DNA of 64,000 nucleotides, taken from the NCBI RefSeq assembly GCF_031456545.1, contig NZ_JAVDUV010000002.1, positions 1,054,001 through 1,118,000 of the forward strand, given 5' to 3'. Under the pieces are notes generated by a model that worked only from the letters and a program-made list of their open reading frames with translations, had not been told where the DNA came from and ran no database searches. How positions within the stretch are numbered: position 1 is the first letter of the stretch; each line of letters opens with the position of its first letter. This document shows positions 1 through 8,182 of this stretch, piece by piece. This stretch comes from Agromyces sp. 3263 (GTDB lineage: Bacteria; Actinomycetota; Actinomycetes; Actinomycetales; Microbacteriaceae). The position numbers and the translations under genes are program-made.

Positions 1-92
1 CCCGCGGCGCGGTGCACCTCGTCGAGGGGGCTCCGGCGTTCGGTGGCACCGGTGTCGGTGGTGCCGGTGTCGGTCGTTCCGGGGTCGGTCAC
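1..92 (-). CDS. gcvT: Glycine cleavage system T protein (aminomethyltransferase), N-terminus only
   Basis: The gene runs off the left edge of the window; only the first 30 codons are present. It starts with GTG at 92 behind a GGAG ribosome-binding site. After a Thr/Asp/Gly-rich leader the protein reads RRSPLDEVHRAAG, which matches the start of the GcvT fold (a short acidic-basic helix followed by a small-residue turn). GcvT moves the aminomethyl group of glycine to tetrahydrofolate. The tandem glycine riboswitch directly upstream strongly supports the call. The leader has a short GTT-DT repeat encoded by near-identical 9-base units. The identification rests on a short piece of protein plus the riboswitch. 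Confidence 0.75.
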   Translation of the reverse strand, partial: MTDPGTTDTGTTDTGATERRSPLDEVHRAA

Positions 93-137
93 GAGTTCTC
101 CAGAGTCGCGTGGGCGGTCGGCGGATGCCGCTTGAGA

Positions 138-345
138 ACTCCCCCTCTGTCATGGGCCTGAGAGCTTCGCGTCGCACCCGTGGGGCGCTCGGCTTTCACC
201 GTCGGCGGGAGGCCGCGGTCGCGGCATCCACTTTTCAGAGCGGCCTTGTCATCGCGGTATGTGCGACCTGAGAGATTGGCGGGGAGGCTTGCTCCTTCGG
301 TGCCGGTCAGTGCTGGTGGGCGCTGCCCGGCTCTCCCGCGATGCG
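138..345 (-). promoter_or_regulatory. Tandem glycine riboswitch
   Basis: Read on the minus strand, this leader has the two-aptamer glycine riboswitch layout. The first aptamer (about 345-250) carries GCGGGAGAGCC, then CACCGAAGGAGCAA, then AATCTCTCAGG. The second (about 245-138) carries GCTCTGAAAA, GGTGAAAGCCGAGC, GAAGCTCTCAGG and the closing CATGACAGAGGGGGAG. These conserved blocks and their order match actinobacterial glycine riboswitches. It lies about 45 bases upstream of the gcvT start codon. In this family glycine binding turns the glycine cleavage genes on; that function is inferred from family knowledge. Confidence 0.95.
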
Positions 346-374
346 TCGATGGCCCGGTGTGAGGTTGTACGCCG

Positions 375-380
375 ATCCTA
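375..380 (-). promoter_or_regulatory. Candidate -10 box of the riboswitch-gcvT transcript
   Basis: The minus strand reads TAGGAT here, about 30 bases before the first conserved riboswitch block. It fits an actinobacterial -10 element (TANNNT). No good -35 hexamer is seen. Confidence 0.4.
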
Positions 381-438
381 ACCCACCAGCTCGCCGATGC
401 CGGTCTCCCGACGTCACGCGATTGGCGTTCGTGTCATC

Positions 439-472
439 GTGACTGTAAGCTGATCCCAGCACTTCGGGTCAC
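439..472 (+). promoter_or_regulatory. Control region between gcvT and the NAD operon; weak inverted repeat
   Basis: The 147 bases between the riboswitch and nrtR hold no gene. An inverted repeat GTGAC (439-443) / GTCAC (468-472) with a 24-base spacer lies just upstream of nrtR. NrtR proteins usually bind a palindrome near their own operon, so an operator is expected in this stretch, but the repeat is short and may be chance. Confidence 0.2.
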
Positions 473-509
473 ACTGACTCTAAGGCGTCCGATCGAGAGG
501 GGGCAGCGG

Positions 510-1238
510 ATGTCGCAGCAGCACGATCGCGGCGCGCAGGCACGGCTCGCCGTCTCGACGGTCATCTTCGCCCTGAGCCCCGACGCCGGCGCGGCCTCGC
601 CGAGCCTCCGCATCCCGCTCGTGCGACGCCTCCGCGAACCCGGTGCGGGTCGCTGGGCGCTCCCCGGCGGCTGGCTCCCCGTCGACGAGGCGCTCGACGA
701 GGCGGCCGCGCGCACGCTCGGCGAGACCACCGGGCTGGCCCCGCGCTACCTCGAGCAGCTGTACACGTTCGGCGCGCCCGACCGCTCCCCCGACGAGCGG
801 GTGGTGTCGGTCGTGTACTGGGCGCTCGTGCACTCCGACGAGGTCGAGCGCGCCGTCTCCGACGAGAACGTGCAGTGGTTCGACGAGGACGCGCTGCCCG
901 ACCTCGCGTTCGATCACCGCCAGATCATCGACTACGCGCTCTGGCGGCTGCGCACCAAGCTGCAGTACTCCCGCATCGCGCACGCGCTGCTCGGCGACAC
1001 CTTCACCATGGCCGAGTTGCGGGGCGTGCACGAGGCCGTGCTGCGCCGCCGACTCGACCCGGCGAACTTCCGCCGCACCATGGAGGCCTCAGGCACGCTC
1101 GTGGACACGGGCCGACGCCTCGCGGGCACGCCGCATCGCCCGCCCGCTTTGTACCGCTTCGACACGGGCGCCGGCCCCGCGGCATCCGTCCCCCCGGCCA
1201 TCACCGCACCACCCGCACTGCAGAGGACGAACCCATGA
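510..1238 (+). CDS. nrtR: NrtR-type Nudix-related transcriptional regulator of NAD biosynthesis
   Basis: The 242-residue protein has an N-terminal Nudix-like fold and a C-terminal winged-helix part (about 160-205, around TMAELRGVHEAVLRRRLDPA), the architecture of NrtR regulators. The Nudix box starts at G54 and keeps E60 and R68, but the usual R-E and E-E pairs read R68-T69 and E72-T73. It has therefore lost catalytic and metal-binding residues and should act as a sensor (of ADP-ribose or related NAD metabolites in the family), not a hydrolase. It is the first gene of the NAD operon and overlaps nadA by four bases (ATGA), so it probably regulates its own operon. A GAGGGGG stretch precedes the ATG. 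Confidence 0.85.
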   Translation: MSQQHDRGAQARLAVSTVIFALSPDAGAASPSLRIPLVRRLREPGAGRWALPGGWLPVDEALDEAAARTLGETTGLAPRYLEQLYTFGAPDRSPDERVVSVVYWALVHSDEVERAVSDENVQWFDEDALPDLAFDHRQIIDYALWRLRTKLQYSRIAHALLGDTFTMAELRGVHEAVLRRRLDPANFRRTMEASGTLVDTGRRLAGTPHRPPALYRFDTGAGPAASVPPAITAPPALQRTNP

Positions 1239-2587
1239 CCATCGCACCTCCTCCCCCCGTCCGCGACGCGGGCGCGACGCGCGCGGCGGCATCCGTCGAT
1301 CGCACCATCCGGCTCATCACGACCGGCGCGACCTCGGGCGCCGCCTGCGCGCCCGAGCTGGCGAAGGGCCCGTGGGAGTTCGACGCCGGCCCCGCCGGCT
1401 ACGGACCCGGCTCGTCGATGGGCGATGTCATCCCCACCGGGTCGCCGCGCCAGGGCCGACTCCCGGCCGAGTACCGCGAGGCGAGCGACGCCGAGCTGCA
1501 CGACCGCATCCGCGCCGCGAAGGCGACGCTCGGCGACCGCGTCGTCGTGCTCGGCCACTTCTACCAGCGCGACGAGGTGATCGAGCACGCCGACTTCGTG
1601 GGCGACTCGTTCCAGCTCGCCAACGCGGCGCTCACCCGGCCCGACGCCGAGGCGATCGTGTTCTGCGGCGTGCACTTCATGGCCGAGACCGCCGACCTGC
1701 TCTCCACCCCCGAGCAGGCCGTGATCCTACCGAACCTCGCCGCCGGGTGCTCGATGGCCGACATGGCCGACGAGTCGAGCGTCGAGGAGTGCTGGGAGCA
1801 GCTCGCCGACCTGTACGGCGACCTCGACGCGGCCGACGCCGACGGTCGCGTCCCGGTGATCCCGGTCACCTACATGAACTCCTCGGCGGCGCTGAAGGGC
1901 TTCGTGGGCCGCCACGGCGGCATCGTCTGCACCTCGTCGAACGCGCGCACGGTGCTCGAGTGGGCGTTCGAGCGCGGGCAGCGGGTGCTCTTCTTCCCCG
2001 ACCAGCACCTCGGCCGCAACACCGCCAAGGCCATGGGCGTGCCGCTCGAGCAGATGCCCATGTGGAACCCGCGCAAGGCGCTCGGCGGCAACACGGCGAG
2101 CGAACTCGAGGACGCCCGGGTCATCCTCTGGCACGGCTTCTGCTCGGTGCACAAGCGCTTCACGGTCGACCAGATCGCCACCGCGCGCGAGACGCACCCC
2201 GGCGTACAGGTCATCGTGCACCCCGAGTGCCCGATGGCGGTCGTCGACGCCGCGGATGCCGCGGGCTCGACGGACTTCATCGTGAAGGCCATCCAGGCCG
2301 CCCCGGCGGGCTCGATCTTCGCCATCGGTACCGAGATCAACCTGGTGCAGCGGCTCGCGGCGGAATACCCGCAGCACGAGATCTTCTGCCTCGACCCGGT
2401 GGTCTGCCCCTGCTCGACGATGTACCGCATCCACCCCGGCTACCTCGCCTGGGTGCTCGAGGAACTCGTGGCGGGCCGCGTGGTGAACCGCATCACGGTG
2501 CCCGAGGCGGTCGCCGACCCGGCCCGACTCGCGCTCGAGCGGATGCTCGCCGCGAAGCCGCCGGCCCCAGCGGTGACGGGAGCCTGA
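1235..2587 (+). CDS. nadA: Quinolinate synthase A
   Basis: The 450-residue enzyme condenses iminoaspartate with dihydroxyacetone phosphate to quinolinate, the second step of de novo NAD synthesis. The cysteines expected to hold the [4Fe-4S] cluster are visible: Cys144 (FCGVHFMAETA), Cys232 (GIVCTSSNA) and the CPC pair at 391/393 (VVCPCSTM). GHFYQRDEV, a phosphate-site HPECP and NPRKALGGNT are also present. The start overlaps the nrtR stop (ATGA), implying translational coupling. About 90 residues precede the first conserved block, a longer N-terminus than short NadA forms, as is common in actinobacteria. The cluster explains the cysteine desulfurase in the same operon. Confidence 0.97.
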   Translation: MTIAPPPPVRDAGATRAAASVDRTIRLITTGATSGAACAPELAKGPWEFDAGPAGYGPGSSMGDVIPTGSPRQGRLPAEYREASDAELHDRIRAAKATLGDRVVVLGHFYQRDEVIEHADFVGDSFQLANAALTRPDAEAIVFCGVHFMAETADLLSTPEQAVILPNLAAGCSMADMADESSVEECWEQLADLYGDLDAADADGRVPVIPVTYMNSSAALKGFVGRHGGIVCTSSNARTVLEWAFERGQRVLFFPDQHLGRNTAKAMGVPLEQMPMWNPRKALGGNTASELEDARVILWHGFCSVHKRFTVDQIATARETHPGVQVIVHPECPMAVVDAADAAGSTDFIVKAIQAAPAGSIFAIGTEINLVQRLAAEYPQHEIFCLDPVVCPCSTMYRIHPGYLAWVLEELVAGRVVNRITVPEAVADPARLALERMLAAKPPAPAVTGA

Positions 2588-2589
2588 CC

Positions 2590-4239
2590 ATGGCGCACGT
2601 GCTGGTCGTCGGCGGCGGCATCGCGGGCCTCTGGACCGCGGTGAAAGCCGCCGACGCCGGGCACACGGTCGAGCTCGTCACGAAGGCCGAGCTGGCCGAC
2701 GGCAACACCCGGCACGCGCAGGGCGGGATCGCCGCGGCCCTGTTCCCCGACGACTCGGCCGAGCGTCACTACGACGACACCATCGCCGCGGGCGCCGGCC
2801 TCTCCGACCCCGCCGCGGTGCGGGTGCTCTGCGACGAGGGGCCGGCTCGCGTGCGCGACCTCATCCGATTCGGGGTGGCGTTCGATCGCGGCGAGTCGGG
2901 CCTCGAACGCGGGCTCGAGGCGGCGCACTCCCGCGCGCGCATCCTGCACGCCGGCGGTGACGCGACCGGGGCGGCGATCGAGTCGGCGCTCGTCGCCACC
3001 GTCCGGCGCCGCGCCGTGCGGGTGCACGAGGGCACGATGCTCGCCGACCTGCTGGTGCGCGACGGGCGCGTCGTCGGGGCCCGCGTGCTCGCGGCATCCG
3101 GAGCCGTGGTCGACCTCGCTGCCGACGCGGTGGTGCTCGCGACCGGCGGCAGTGGATGCCTCTACCGGTATACGACGAACCCCGACGTGGCCACGGGCGA
3201 CGGCGTGGCCGCCGCCTGGCGCGCGGGCGCCGCGGTGGCAGACCTCGAATTCGTGCAGTTCCACCCCACCGCGCTCGCGGCGCCCGGCACTCCGCTCATC
3301 TCCGAGGCCGTGCGCGGTGAGGGCGCGGTGCTCCGCGACCGCGACGGCGAACGGTTCATGCTCGAGGTGGATCCCCGCGGCGAGCTCGCGCCGCGCGACG
3401 TGGTCGCGCGGGCGGTGTGGCGGCGCCTGGCCGCGCAGGACGGCGAGCCCGTGCTGCTCGACGCCACGGCGCTCGGCGCGGAGTTCCTCGCGCGTCGGTT
3501 CCCGAGCCTCGACGCCGCCTGCCGCGCGGCCGGCTTCGAGTGGGGACGCGAGCCCGTGCCGGTGACCCCCGCCGCGCACTACGCCATGGGCGGCGTGGCG
3601 ACCGACCTCGACGGCCGCACCGGCCTGGCGGGGCTGTGGGCCGTCGGCGAGACCGCACGCACCGGTGTGCACGGCGCCAACCGGCTCGCGTCGAACTCGC
3701 TGCTCGAGGCGGCGGTGTTCGCCGACCGGGCCGCGCGTTCGCTCGATGACGCCTGGCCGGACGCGGCGACCGCCTCCCCGACCGCCTCCATTGCGTCAGG
3801 GGCGCCGTCTCGGCTCCCATCAGCAGGAACTCCGGCGCGGCACACCGGCGGCCCGGCTGTCGGTCGCGGCGTGTCGGCGGATCCTTCCTCCATTTCGGCC
3901 CAGGAGGTCGTGGATCGGGCGGAACTCCAGGCCCTCATGTGGGAGCACGCCGGACTCGAGCGCGACGCGGCGGGCCTGGCCGCGGCATCCGCTCGGCTCG
4001 ACAGGTGGCGCGCACCCGACGGGCTCGACCGCCGCTCGGCCGAGGACCGCAACCTGCTCGACCTCGCGCGGCTCACCGTGGCCGCGGCGCTGGCCCGTGC
4101 CGAGAGCGTCGGCGCGCACTTCCGCACGGATGACCCGGCGACCGCCGCGGATGCCGCCGGCATCGGCGCCACGTCGGCTCGCGATTCCCACTCGACGGCT
4201 CACGCCGCCGCGCGCACCGCCTTCGAGGAGGCCGCCTGA
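2590..4239 (+). CDS. nadB: L-aspartate oxidase
   Basis: This FAD enzyme oxidises aspartate to iminoaspartate, which NadA uses directly. The 549-residue protein starts two bases after the nadA stop. It has an N-terminal Rossmann FAD motif (VVGGGIAGLW), the HAQGGIAA substrate/FAD loop, ATGGSG, the fumarate-reductase-like active-site segment EAVRGEGAVL, and HYAMGGV followed by GLWAVGE near the second FAD contact. A Ser/Pro/Gly-rich, poorly conserved insert lies at about residues 390-440, before the helical C-terminal domain. Long open frames upstream in the same reading frame belong to shadow sequence; the ATG at 2590 is the sensible start. Confidence 0.96.
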   Translation: MAHVLVVGGGIAGLWTAVKAADAGHTVELVTKAELADGNTRHAQGGIAAALFPDDSAERHYDDTIAAGAGLSDPAAVRVLCDEGPARVRDLIRFGVAFDRGESGLERGLEAAHSRARILHAGGDATGAAIESALVATVRRRAVRVHEGTMLADLLVRDGRVVGARVLAASGAVVDLAADAVVLATGGSGCLYRYTTNPDVATGDGVAAAWRAGAAVADLEFVQFHPTALAAPGTPLISEAVRGEGAVLRDRDGERFMLEVDPRGELAPRDVVARAVWRRLAAQDGEPVLLDATALGAEFLARRFPSLDAACRAAGFEWGREPVPVTPAAHYAMGGVATDLDGRTGLAGLWAVGETARTGVHGANRLASNSLLEAAVFADRAARSLDDAWPDAATASPTASIASGAPSRLPSAGTPARHTGGPAVGRGVSADPSSISAQEVVDRAELQALMWEHAGLERDAAGLAAASARLDRWRAPDGLDRRSAEDRNLLDLARLTVAAALARAESVGAHFRTDDPATAADAAGIGATSARDSHSTAHAAARTAFEEAA

Positions 4240-5120
4240 TGACCGACCACCGCGAGATCGACCGCATCGTCACGGCCGCGCTCGACGAGGACGCGCCCTG
4301 GGGCGACCTCACGAGCGAGACCCTGATCCCAGCGGATGCCACGGCCACGGCCGAGCTCGTCGCCCGTGAGCCCGGAGTGCTCAGCGGCATCGACGTGTTC
4401 GCGGCGGCGTTCCGGCTGGTCGACGCGCGCATCGCCGTCGAGGCGCTCGCCGCCGACGGCGACGCGTTCGACACGGGAGCGGTGCTCGCCCGCGTGCAGG
4501 GGCCGGCCCGCGGCATCCTCACCGCGGAGCGCGTCGGCCTCAACCTGGTGCAGCGCATGTCGGGCGTCGCGGGCCTCACGGCACGCTACGTCGCCGCCGT
4601 CGCGGGCACGGGCGCGCGCATCGTGGACACCCGGAAGACCACGCCCGGGCTGCGCAGCCTCGAGCGCCAGGCCGTGCGCGATGGCGGCGGCCGCAACCAC
4701 CGTCGTTCGCTCTCGGACGCGATCATGGCGAAGGACAACCATCTCGCGGTGCTCACCGCCGGGGGCCGCGACCTCGCGACGGCGCTGCGCGAGGCGCGCG
4801 AGCGGATGCCGCACACCGCCCATCTGGAGGTCGAGGTCGACCGGCTCGACCAGCTCGACGCCGTGCTCGACGGGGGCGCCGACACGATCATGCTCGACAA
4901 CTTCTCGCTCGACGACCTGGGCACGGGCGTGCAGCGGATCGCCGGGCGGGCGGTCGTCGAGGCATCCGGCGGGGTCTCGCTCGACACGGTCGCGGCGATC
5001 GCGGCGACCGGCGTCGACGTCATCTCGGTGGGCGCGCTCACGCACTCGGCGCGAGCCCTCGACCTCGGGCTCGACGTGGTGATCTCAGCCGGCCCGGGTG
5101 CCTCGGGGGCGGCACCGTGA
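4239..5120 (+). CDS. nadC: Nicotinate-nucleotide pyrophosphorylase (quinolinate phosphoribosyltransferase)
   Basis: The 293-residue enzyme turns quinolinate and PRPP into nicotinate mononucleotide, completing the de novo branch begun by NadB and NadA. Typical motifs are EDAPWGDLTSE near the N-terminus, NLVQRMSGVA, the active-site DTRKTTPGLR, the KDNHLA lysine segment, and the closing barrel strands with MLDNF, EASGGV and ISVGALTHS. Its ATG overlaps the nadB stop codon by one base (TGATG), consistent with coupled translation. Confidence 0.97.
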   Translation: MTDHREIDRIVTAALDEDAPWGDLTSETLIPADATATAELVAREPGVLSGIDVFAAAFRLVDARIAVEALAADGDAFDTGAVLARVQGPARGILTAERVGLNLVQRMSGVAGLTARYVAAVAGTGARIVDTRKTTPGLRSLERQAVRDGGGRNHRRSLSDAIMAKDNHLAVLTAGGRDLATALREARERMPHTAHLEVEVDRLDQLDAVLDGGADTIMLDNFSLDDLGTGVQRIAGRAVVEASGGVSLDTVAAIAATGVDVISVGALTHSARALDLGLDVVISAGPGASGAAP

Positions 5121-6262
5121 TCTTCCTCGACCACGCCGCGACGACGCCCGTGCGCCGGGAGGCGCTCGAGGCGATGTGGCCGTACCTCACGGGGTCGTTC
5201 GGCAATCCGTCGAGCCGGCACGGGCTCGGCGACGAGGCCGCGCGTGCGCTCGCGGCGGCCCGTGCGGAGGTGGCCGCCGTGGTCGGCGTCCGCCCGGGGG
5301 ACGTCGTCTTCACGGGCGGCGGCACCGAGGCCGACAACCTCGCGGTGAAGGGCATGGCGCTCGCGAACCCCCGCGGCCGGCACGTGCTCGTGTCCCCGAT
5401 CGAGCACGAGGCGGTGCTCGAGTCGGCCGCCTACCTGGCCCGCGTGCACGGCTTCACCGTGGAGATGCTCGAGGTCGACGAGCACGGCATCGTGCATCCC
5501 GAGGCGCTCGCCCGACGTATCCGCGAGGACACGACGCTGGTCTCCGTGCAGCTCGCGAACAACGAGATCGGCACCGTGCAGCCCGTCGCCGAGCTCGCCG
5601 CGGTCGCCCATGCCGCCGGTGCGCTCATGCACACGGATGCGGTGCAGGCGGCCGGCTGGCTTCCCCTCGGGCTCGACGGGCTGGGCGCCGACGCCCTCTC
5701 GCTCGCCGGGCACAAGGTCGGCGCGCCCAAGGGCACGGGCGCGCTCGTCGTGCGCGGGCGGATCCCGCTCGAGCCGGTGCTGCACGGCGGCGGACAGGAG
5801 CGCGGACGTCGCTCGGGCACCGAGAACGTGGCGGGCGCCGTCGCGTTCGCCACCGCGCTGCGGCTCGCCGAGGCCGAGCGGGCGGATGCCGCGACCCGCG
5901 TCGGCGCGCTGGGCGCCGACCTCGCCGCACGCGTCGTCGCGGCGGTGCCGGGCGCCGTGCTGACCGGCGACCCCGTGCGGCGACTGCCCGGGACGGTGTC
6001 GTTCGTCTTCCCGGGCACCAGCGGCGAAGCGGTGCTGCTCGAGCTCGAGCGCGACGGCGTGGTCTGCTCCAGCGGGTCGGCGTGTGCCGCGGGGAGCGAC
6101 GAGCCGTCGCACGTGCTCACGGCGATCGGCATCCCGGCCGACCTCGCGCAGACGGCGGTGCGGTTCACGCTGGGCGCCGAGACGACGGCCGAGGAGATCA
6201 CGGATGCCGCGGCAGCGGTCGCCCGCGCAGTGTCGGCGGTCCGCAATATCGTGGAGTCATGA
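5117..6262 (+). CDS. Cysteine desulfurase (NifS/IscS family)
   Basis: The 381-residue PLP enzyme takes sulfur from cysteine for Fe-S cluster assembly. Visible features are FLDHAATTP at the N-terminus, GGGTEADN, NNEIGTVQ, the PLP-lysine segment SLAGHKVGAPKG, and the mobile catalytic-cysteine loop CSSGSACAAGSDEPS. The GTG start overlaps the nadC stop (GTGA). Position inside the NAD operon suggests it serves mainly the [4Fe-4S] cluster of NadA, an arrangement known from other bacteria. A more general Fe-S role cannot be ruled out, since no other isc or suf gene is in view. Confidence 0.93.
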   Translation: MIFLDHAATTPVRREALEAMWPYLTGSFGNPSSRHGLGDEAARALAAARAEVAAVVGVRPGDVVFTGGGTEADNLAVKGMALANPRGRHVLVSPIEHEAVLESAAYLARVHGFTVEMLEVDEHGIVHPEALARRIREDTTLVSVQLANNEIGTVQPVAELAAVAHAAGALMHTDAVQAAGWLPLGLDGLGADALSLAGHKVGAPKGTGALVVRGRIPLEPVLHGGGQERGRRSGTENVAGAVAFATALRLAEAERADAATRVGALGADLAARVVAAVPGAVLTGDPVRRLPGTVSFVFPGTSGEAVLLELERDGVVCSSGSACAAGSDEPSHVLTAIGIPADLAQTAVRFTLGAETTAEEITDAAAAVARAVSAVRNIVES

Positions 6263-6411
6263 CCGATCCCACTGCCATTCCCGCCGACGACGACGCCGAC
6301 CTCGAGGTCGGCGAGAAGCGGGTCGAAGACGAGGTCGCTCCCGAAGAGGAGCAGCTCGAGGGCTGGCTTCCCGAGCCCACCCCGACCGACGGTCCCTCGC
6401 CCGCACCGTAG
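6259..6411 (+). CDS. Small acidic hypothetical protein, last gene of the NAD operon
   Basis: This 50-residue protein starts with an ATG that overlaps the desulfurase stop by four bases. It is very acidic and proline-rich (runs such as DDDADLEVGEK, EEEQLEGWLPEP), has no cysteine, no membrane segment and no recognisable domain, and is probably unstructured. The tight overlap suggests it is really translated with the NAD genes. I do not recognise a family or function. Confidence 0.6.
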   Translation: MTDPTAIPADDDADLEVGEKRVEDEVAPEEEQLEGWLPEPTPTDGPSPAP

Positions 6412-6550
6412 CCCTCCCCGCCGCGCGATCCATACGTTCCGATCCATCTCGCCGATCGGGAATAGTGCGTCGTCCGACGCGGGTTGACTCACACATTCGA
6501 CGCAACTCCCCCGGCGCCGCTCTGCGCCGAGATCGATTGGATGCCTTTCC

Positions 6551-8098
6551 GTGACCGAACGCGCCGTTCCAGACCTGACCGCGCCCGAGGCCGCACGCCT
6601 CGACGCGGCCGCCACTCACCCGCACACCGACTCCGATGTCGAGGCGCTCCACGGGGCGCGCAACAACCGCGTCATCTGGCTGCTCCTGGCCTCCGCCTTC
6701 GTCGTCATCCTCAACGAGACGATCATGGGCGTGGCGATCCCCCACCTGGTCACCGACCTGGGCATCACCATCTCGCAGGCGCAGTGGCTGACCACCGCCT
6801 TCATGCTGACGATGGCGGTCGTCATCCCCATCACCGGCTTCCTGCTGCAGCGATTCGCGACGAGGCCGATCTTCATCGCCGCGATGTCGCTCTTCTCGAC
6901 CGGCACGCTGATCGCGGCCCTGGCGCCGGGCTTCGAGGTGCTCCTCCTCGCCCGCGTGGTGCAGGCGAGCGGCACGGCCATCATGATGCCGCTGCTCATG
7001 ACGACGCTCATGACACTCGTGGCGGCCGCCGATCGAGGCCGGTTCATGGGCCGGGTGTCGATCGTCATGTCGGTCGCGCCCGCCATCGGCCCGACGATCT
7101 CCGGGCTGATTCTGAGCTTCCTCTCGTGGCGGTTCATGTTCTGGCTGGTGCTGCCGATCGCCCTGACGATGCTCGTCATCGGCATCCGGCGCGTCGAGAA
7201 CGTCAGCGAGCCGCGCGCCATCCCCATCGACGTCTTCTCGGTCATCCTCTCGGCGTTCGGCTTCGGCGGCCTCGTCTACGGCCTGAGCCTCGTCGGCGGC
7301 GTCGTCAGCGGCATCGAGCACCCGGCCGCGATGGTCGTCTCCCTCGTGGTGGGCGTCCTCGGCATCGGGGGATTCATCTGGCGCCAGCTGCTCCTCCAGC
7401 GACGCGAGCGGGCGCTGCTCGACCTGCGCACCTTCCGCTCGGGCAACTTCTCGATCTCGGTCGGGCTCATGGTCGTGATGATGGCGGCGCTGTTCGGCAC
7501 CATCATCCTGCTCCCCATCTACATGCAGGACGTGCTGCACCTCACGCCGCTGGCGACCGGCCTGCTGCTGCTTCCCGGTGGCCTGATCATGGGGCTCTTC
7601 GGCCCCACGGTCGGCCGGCTGTTCGACCGCTACGGGCCGACGCCGCTGCTCGTGCCCGGCAGCATCGTGGTGAGCGGCGTGCTCTGGTCGCTCACGATGG
7701 TGACCGACCACACCTCGCCCTGGCTGGTACTCGCCGCGCACGTCGCGCTGTCGACGGGTCTCGCCTTCATGTTCACGCCGCTGTTCACGTCGGCCCTCGG
7801 CTCGGTCGAACCGCGCCTCTATTCGCACGGCTCCGCGATCGTGGGCACCGTGCAGCAGGTAGCCGGGGCGGCGGGCACCGCGCTCTTCGTGACGGTGATG
7901 ACCGCGGGCACCGTCGCCGTCGCCGCGACGGGCGCATCCGCCGAGGTGGCCCAGACCGCCGGCATCCGCTCGGCCTTCCTGGTCGGCGCGATCCTGTCGA
8001 TCCTCGCCATCGTCGGCTCGTTCTTCGTGCGCAAGCCCGCCGACATGATGACGCACGCGCGTGAGGATGCCGTGTTCGAGGAGCCCGCCGAGGCGTGA
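6551..8098 (+). CDS. MFS multidrug efflux transporter, DHA2 (EmrB/QacA) type
   Basis: The 515-residue membrane protein begins with about 40 hydrophilic residues and then has about 14 hydrophobic segments, the DHA2 pattern. LNETIMGVAIPHL in helix 1 corresponds to the conserved D/N-x3-V-A-x-P motif, and RVVQASGTAIMMPL matches the R-x2-Q-G-x-G-x-A motif of helix 4. Such proteins export drugs or metabolites with proton antiport; the substrate cannot be read from sequence. The GTG start lacks a clear ribosome-binding site. TTGACT at 6484-6489 could be a -35 box. No regulator gene is adjacent. Confidence 0.9.
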   Translation: MTERAVPDLTAPEAARLDAAATHPHTDSDVEALHGARNNRVIWLLLASAFVVILNETIMGVAIPHLVTDLGITISQAQWLTTAFMLTMAVVIPITGFLLQRFATRPIFIAAMSLFSTGTLIAALAPGFEVLLLARVVQASGTAIMMPLLMTTLMTLVAAADRGRFMGRVSIVMSVAPAIGPTISGLILSFLSWRFMFWLVLPIALTMLVIGIRRVENVSEPRAIPIDVFSVILSAFGFGGLVYGLSLVGGVVSGIEHPAAMVVSLVVGVLGIGGFIWRQLLLQRRERALLDLRTFRSGNFSISVGLMVVMMAALFGTIILLPIYMQDVLHLTPLATGLLLLPGGLIMGLFGPTVGRLFDRYGPTPLLVPGSIVVSGVLWSLTMVTDHTSPWLVLAAHVALSTGLAFMFTPLFTSALGSVEPRLYSHGSAIVGTVQQVAGAAGTALFVTVMTAGTVAVAATGASAEVAQTAGIRSAFLVGAILSILAIVGSFFVRKPADMMTHAREDAVFEEPAEA

Positions 8099-8109
8099 TG
8101 CTCGCAGGC

Positions 8110-8153
8110 GCATGACGAAGGGCCCGGTTCGCGAACCGGGCCCTTCGTCATGC
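8110..8153. terminator. Bidirectional terminator, 44-bp perfect palindrome
   Basis: The sequence is a perfect self-complementary repeat of 22 bases each way, with arm core GACGAAGGGCCCGGTTCG. It sits exactly between the convergent MFS and VWA genes (ends 8098 and 8183), so it can terminate transcription from both sides. Confidence 0.85.
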
Positions 8154-8182
8154 TCGGCGGCCTTCCGGCCGACCTCCCGAGC

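Noticed and set aside
643..2589. Long open frame reaching from the Nudix gene through nadA into nadB, suggesting a giant fusion
   Set aside because: Only the part from 2590 on encodes recognisable protein (NadB). The upstream part is Arg/Pro/Ala-rich shadow translation of nrtR and nadA in another frame, normal at this GC.
5038..6615. Long minus-strand frames opposite nadC and the desulfurase
   Set aside because: They have no domain signatures, no ribosome-binding sites and Arg/Ala/Pro composition of antisense shadows; the plus-strand proteins are unmistakable.
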